A stretch of DNA of 64,000 bases from Pseudomonas zanjanensis (GTDB taxonomy: Bacteria > Pseudomonadota > Gammaproteobacteria > Pseudomonadales > Pseudomonadaceae). Position numbers and translations under genes: made by a program. Of the stretch, positions 61,901-64,000 are shown piece after piece. The first letter of the stretch is position 1; every line of letters begins with the position of its first letter. Below the pieces are notes generated by a model. That model ran no database searches, had not been told where the DNA came from, and was given only the letters and a program-made list of their open reading frames with translations. Location of the stretch: contig NZ_JABWRB020000001.1 of assembly GCF_014268745.2 (NCBI RefSeq), positions 3,644,533 to 3,708,532 of the forward strand, given 5' to 3'.

Positions 61901-63949
61901 GAAAGCTGGAAGGATGCCGTCGACAACAAAACCTACACCACCCGCTACAAGACCTCGCTCAAAGGCCGACGCCTGAGCCGCACCGACATCGGCAACCATC
62001 AGACACTCATGGATTACGACCGCCGCAACGGGCGCCTGCTCAGTATTGAACAAGGTCAATTGCACGCGGCCTTCGACTACGATGTGATCGGTCGTGTGTA
62101 CCGCACCACCAGTCAAGACAAGGCGACCAACAACACCCTGACCACCACCCTGGAATTCGACGAATTGGGGCGCGAAACCTTGCGCACCCTGGTGCTGCTG
62201 GATGCACAAAACCAACCGATCGAAGCCGAACGCTCCATCGAATTGACTTACCTGGCCGACAGCAATGTGAAAACCCGGCACTTGCGGGTCGGCGGCGCCA
62301 GCGCCCTGCTGGAAACCTACAGCTACGACCTGCGCGGGCGCCTGGAGCGCTATCGGTGCTCGGGCACCGACCTGCCCAAGGACCGTTACGGCAATGCCAT
62401 TGTCAGCCAATATTTCGAATTCGATGTGCTGGACAACATCATCTATACGCGAACGGTTTTCAGCGATGGCCGCCTGGACATCGCGCATTTCACCTTTGCC
62501 GAAGACGATCCTTGCCAACTGGTCGGCGCCAGCCATAGCCATCCTGACTACCAACAGCTGGAAAGCCGCTTCAGCTACGACCCCGACGGCAACCTGGAGC
62601 ACGACGAGACCGGTCTACGGCTGCGCTATGACAGCCAGGGGCGCCTGGTACAAGTCACGACGCCGACGGGGCAGTCGGTGACGGCGTACCGCTACGACCC
62701 CCATGACAACTTGCAAGCCGTCCAGCCACAAGGCGACACCCAAACCCTGCGCTTCTATCAGGGCACACGGGTCACCGACACCTTGCACGACGATCATCAC
62801 ATTCAGTTTCTCTACCATGAGGGGCAACCCCTGGGGCAACAAACCCCCAGCGACGACGGGCAGACCCTGTTGCTGCTGACCGATGCCAAGCGGTCGGTGA
62901 TCGGCGAGAACCAGGGCAGCGATGTGCGCAGTGTGGTTTATGGAGCCTATGGCGAACGTGACGAAAACAATGGGCTGCAAAGCTTGCTGGCTTTTAACGG
63001 TGAAGCGGTTGAGAGCACGGGGTGGTACTTGTTGGGTAACGGTTACCGCGCCTATAACCCGAGCCTGATGCGCTTTCAAAGCCCGGACTCGATGAGCCCC
63101 TTCGGCGCCGGCGGCCTCAATTGCTATATGTATTGTGCGGGCAACCCGATTGCTTTTAGCGACCCGAGCGGGCACCGCGCGCAAAGCCTCGTTAATAACT
63201 ATGGATTCCAGGGAGGGTTATTCGGGGCCTCGATATTCATTGGTATCGTGCTTTCCATTCTGACGGCTAACGCTGGGCCACTTATAGCAGCCGTGGCTGA
63301 GGCGGTCGGCACAACAACCACGATGGTGGTCTCCACGGTCAATACCGTGGCGAACTTCGTGACCTGGGGCTCGATGGTGGCAGCCGCGGGGACGGAGGCG
63401 GCGAGAATGTTCGTTCGGGATGAACAGGCCAATGAAACGTTGGGATGGATCGCTGCGGGACTCGGTTTGATTGCGATGCCGAAGGTGAAAGGGCCGACGG
63501 TGAAGGTGCCGAAGGCACCGGCTTCGTCTAATTGGATTCTGAAAGCCCGAACCCCCAACCCCCTAAAGAGATATAGAACGTTCGACGATCCAGAGATCCG
63601 GCCTCCTCAACGCTCCCCTGATCCCGCTATGCCCGCTAGCAGCACGAGCTCAAGCCCGAGAATCGCAACGCGAACAACGTCGAACGGCGGCTCAAGCATC
63701 AATAGTGCACATGGGACACTAACTGAAGCTTCTATTGCAGGAGCTCGTGGCTCTGACATAGCCCAGGAAACTTCCGAAAGCATTCCCCCCTCGCCCCATT
63801 TTTCCCAGAAGAACCTGCGCAAAGTCGCGAAGGAGGCCTTGCTTAAGAACGACCAAGACGCTCTGAAAAAAAACGTCATCTCAGATATAGAGCACATACG
63901 AGAGGGTCAGCACTGGAACAAACACAAAATTATCGGTGGATATCAATAA
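59000..63949 (+). CDS. TccC-like RHS toxin, second copy with different tip
   Basis: A 1649-residue RHS protein. Its N-terminus (HSNAFNFLSFVQSGVDARTG) and long YD barrel are clearly homologous to the 43621 toxin; the core closes with RFQSPDSMSPFGAGG and DPSGH (Asp at 1388). The 257-residue tip is unrelated to the first toxin: it starts with two hydrophobic segments (about 1397-1460, GASIFIGIVLSILTANAG and a Thr/Val-rich one), then a Ser/Pro-rich linker and a basic helical end with EHIREGQHWNKHKIIGGYQ. AAGGAA precedes the ATG. The tip may form a pore or cross a membrane; this is inference. A partner gene begins directly after. Confidence 0.9.
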   Translation: MATTTAVHSNAFNFLSFVQSGVDARTGQYTISLSLPEVKTCELSGPVVPLTLNFNPLNTVNAGFGLGWEMGLTQYAPSNQIISLHSGETFKVTGPYPGFANRLRMKEQKIENFKLFTVPDTAQFKVVHKSGLVEVLELKGASPQVAVPIRLYSPQGHEVTLEYISVNGKPMLSAMRDNTGAVLQITRDTTAHTVTFSLGIVNGTPSARVVMNLKDDRVDRITLPTTEGAGWRFEYRTEKDLACISEVWTPLGAHETVRYNDEGHGFPGGDNSRKLPRVTDHITDPGSGDPPITVKYSYSADGHNFLGYGSSIDWDDSGLDNLFRVLDRYTYSSTERLTIGSETVRSITRTFNRFHLQTEEVVAQGNHQKTLRTRYYADDDDKLSFDNQPRQCQLPRQTSTLWALSDDPRFWRLDKEITEYDIHGNQTLRIEPTGLTETITYYPNDGVEGFCPADPYGFVRHVREKTVTPSSDPQRVPGLEPGASVKRARFRYETLPAISDSAIPQPWLCVVEERLYELIDETERQLSLTVFDYINDPATPLTHGRRARQAITLGDDSGPTSVIDYSYTKNPSNQSLRTVQQFSSDVDNAVRTVIDERSMLNGEPLLVTENGIQHRYVYDELNRVQREIQAPDSDYPATRRYSYRLIRPADAGQDPITTQAYQQMEDVKGVKVRTHFDGMSRAVREEMQDVDHSGGSYRDIYTAKYNAKGFLIEETNIDWLEATDLPLTTSYTYDLWGLQDSVTRPDGVKEWTLNNPIAFTTEEWIDGTARTRTITNRFEKTVSVEQIGVDGRRISQTSFKYDGLGNCTQAIDALGQITRYRYDAFARLLSTTLPDLSTVRYTYAEHSQAELHTSIEVEPGNTHLPTRRLGEQRFDGLDRLVGFKVGPRDEQLVYEAGHFQPKHRITPAGNQIDYQYKHGLSEKPTVVTAPDDESTFEVDLLDARLDSSKNSQGEYHFSYDEAGRLVAESWKDAVDNKTYTTRYKTSLKGRRLSRTDIGNHQTLMDYDRRNGRLLSIEQGQLHAAFDYDVIGRVYRTTSQDKATNNTLTTTLEFDELGRETLRTLVLLDAQNQPIEAERSIELTYLADSNVKTRHLRVGGASALLETYSYDLRGRLERYRCSGTDLPKDRYGNAIVSQYFEFDVLDNIIYTRTVFSDGRLDIAHFTFAEDDPCQLVGASHSHPDYQQLESRFSYDPDGNLEHDETGLRLRYDSQGRLVQVTTPTGQSVTAYRYDPHDNLQAVQPQGDTQTLRFYQGTRVTDTLHDDHHIQFLYHEGQPLGQQTPSDDGQTLLLLTDAKRSVIGENQGSDVRSVVYGAYGERDENNGLQSLLAFNGEAVESTGWYLLGNGYRAYNPSLMRFQSPDSMSPFGAGGLNCYMYCAGNPIAFSDPSGHRAQSLVNNYGFQGGLFGASIFIGIVLSILTANAGPLIAAVAEAVGTTTTMVVSTVNTVANFVTWGSMVAAAGTEAARMFVRDEQANETLGWIAAGLGLIAMPKVKGPTVKVPKAPASSNWILKARTPNPLKRYRTFDDPEIRPPQRSPDPAMPASSTSSSPRIATRTTSNGGSSINSAHGTLTEASIAGARGSDIAQETSESIPPSPHFSQKNLRKVAKEALLKNDQDALKKNVISDIEHIREGQHWNKHKIIGGYQ

Positions 63950-64000
63950 ATGAAGCCGGACGGCCTTCAGCCTGCCTGGCTGTTCTCAATTAGAAATTTC
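63950..64000 (+). CDS. Start of a gene overlapping the RHS stop (partial)
   Basis: TAA of the RHS toxin at 63947-63949 is followed at once by ATG 63950, giving 17 codons (MKPDGLQPAWLFSIRNF) up to the window edge. Position suggests an immunity or accessory protein for the tip. Nothing more can be said. Confidence 0.5.
   Translation, partial: MKPDGLQPAWLFSIRNF

Noticed and set aside
60407..62602. 731-codon open frame antisense to the second RHS toxin
   Set aside because: Shadow of the YD repeats; no start site and no domain.
43621..63949. A complete Tc (TcA-TcB-TcC) insecticidal complex
   Set aside because: No TcA-size protein and no SpvB/TcB component is visible; only TccC-like cores are present.

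Overview
The window reads as chromosome of a fluorescens-group Pseudomonas. It is GC-rich, has the two REP/REPIN families common in that group, and has gene orders that, from memory, follow P. aeruginosa PAO1: the ABC transporter to prc, EAL/GGDEF, FKBP, rdgC and SSS-kinase stretch (PA3252-PA3271 area), and marR, MFS, glutathione peroxidase and fadL (PA1285-PA1288 area). No database was searched; every name comes from reading the sequence.

Layout. 1-9.6 kb holds an ABC importer with a HAD phosphatase, a DUF1326/DUF2182 pair, a quinone reductase, the tail-specific protease Prc and an EAL-CBS-GGDEF protein. 9.85-16.4 kb is an AT-richer accessory island on the minus strand: a full Rhs protein, its immunity gene, a broken ORF, a displaced second Rhs tip with its own immunity gene, and a CdiI-type immunity gene. 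16.6-23.4 kb returns to core genes (Sel1, XRE, DUF1232, FKBP, a di-haem cytochrome with a catalase-like partner) and ends with a duplicated tRNA-Val/tRNA-Asp pair. 23.6-36 kb carries rdgC, a BASS transporter, a guanidine-II riboswitch with its guanidinium exporter, an LplT-PlsC fusion, a TDT transporter, a cupin, an SSS-fused hybrid kinase and rmuC. 36-43.6 kb carries a structured leader with a small conserved gene, a MITE-like insertion inside a terminator, fadL, a marR-MFS-small membrane protein-gpx operon with matching operators, and two LuxR-type regulators, the first behind a near-ideal lux box.

43.6-64 kb is the most unusual part. A five-gene minus-strand operon encodes an Ig-like multidomain protein (603 aa), three related large proteins (819, 839 and 941 aa) whose N-terminal halves look like the clostridial P47/OrfX TULIP lipid-binding family, and a TccC-like RHS toxin (1595 aa). 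Diverging from it is a two-gene operon: a small secreted Cys-containing protein and a second RHS toxin (1649 aa) with a related core and a different C-terminal tip. A probable partner gene for that toxin starts at the window edge. The working model is a secreted toxin system in which RHS shells carry exchangeable tips and TULIP/Ig-like proteins assist delivery, as P47/OrfX proteins accompany clostridial toxins. The lux box and response regulator next door suggest, but do not prove, quorum-sensing or two-component control.
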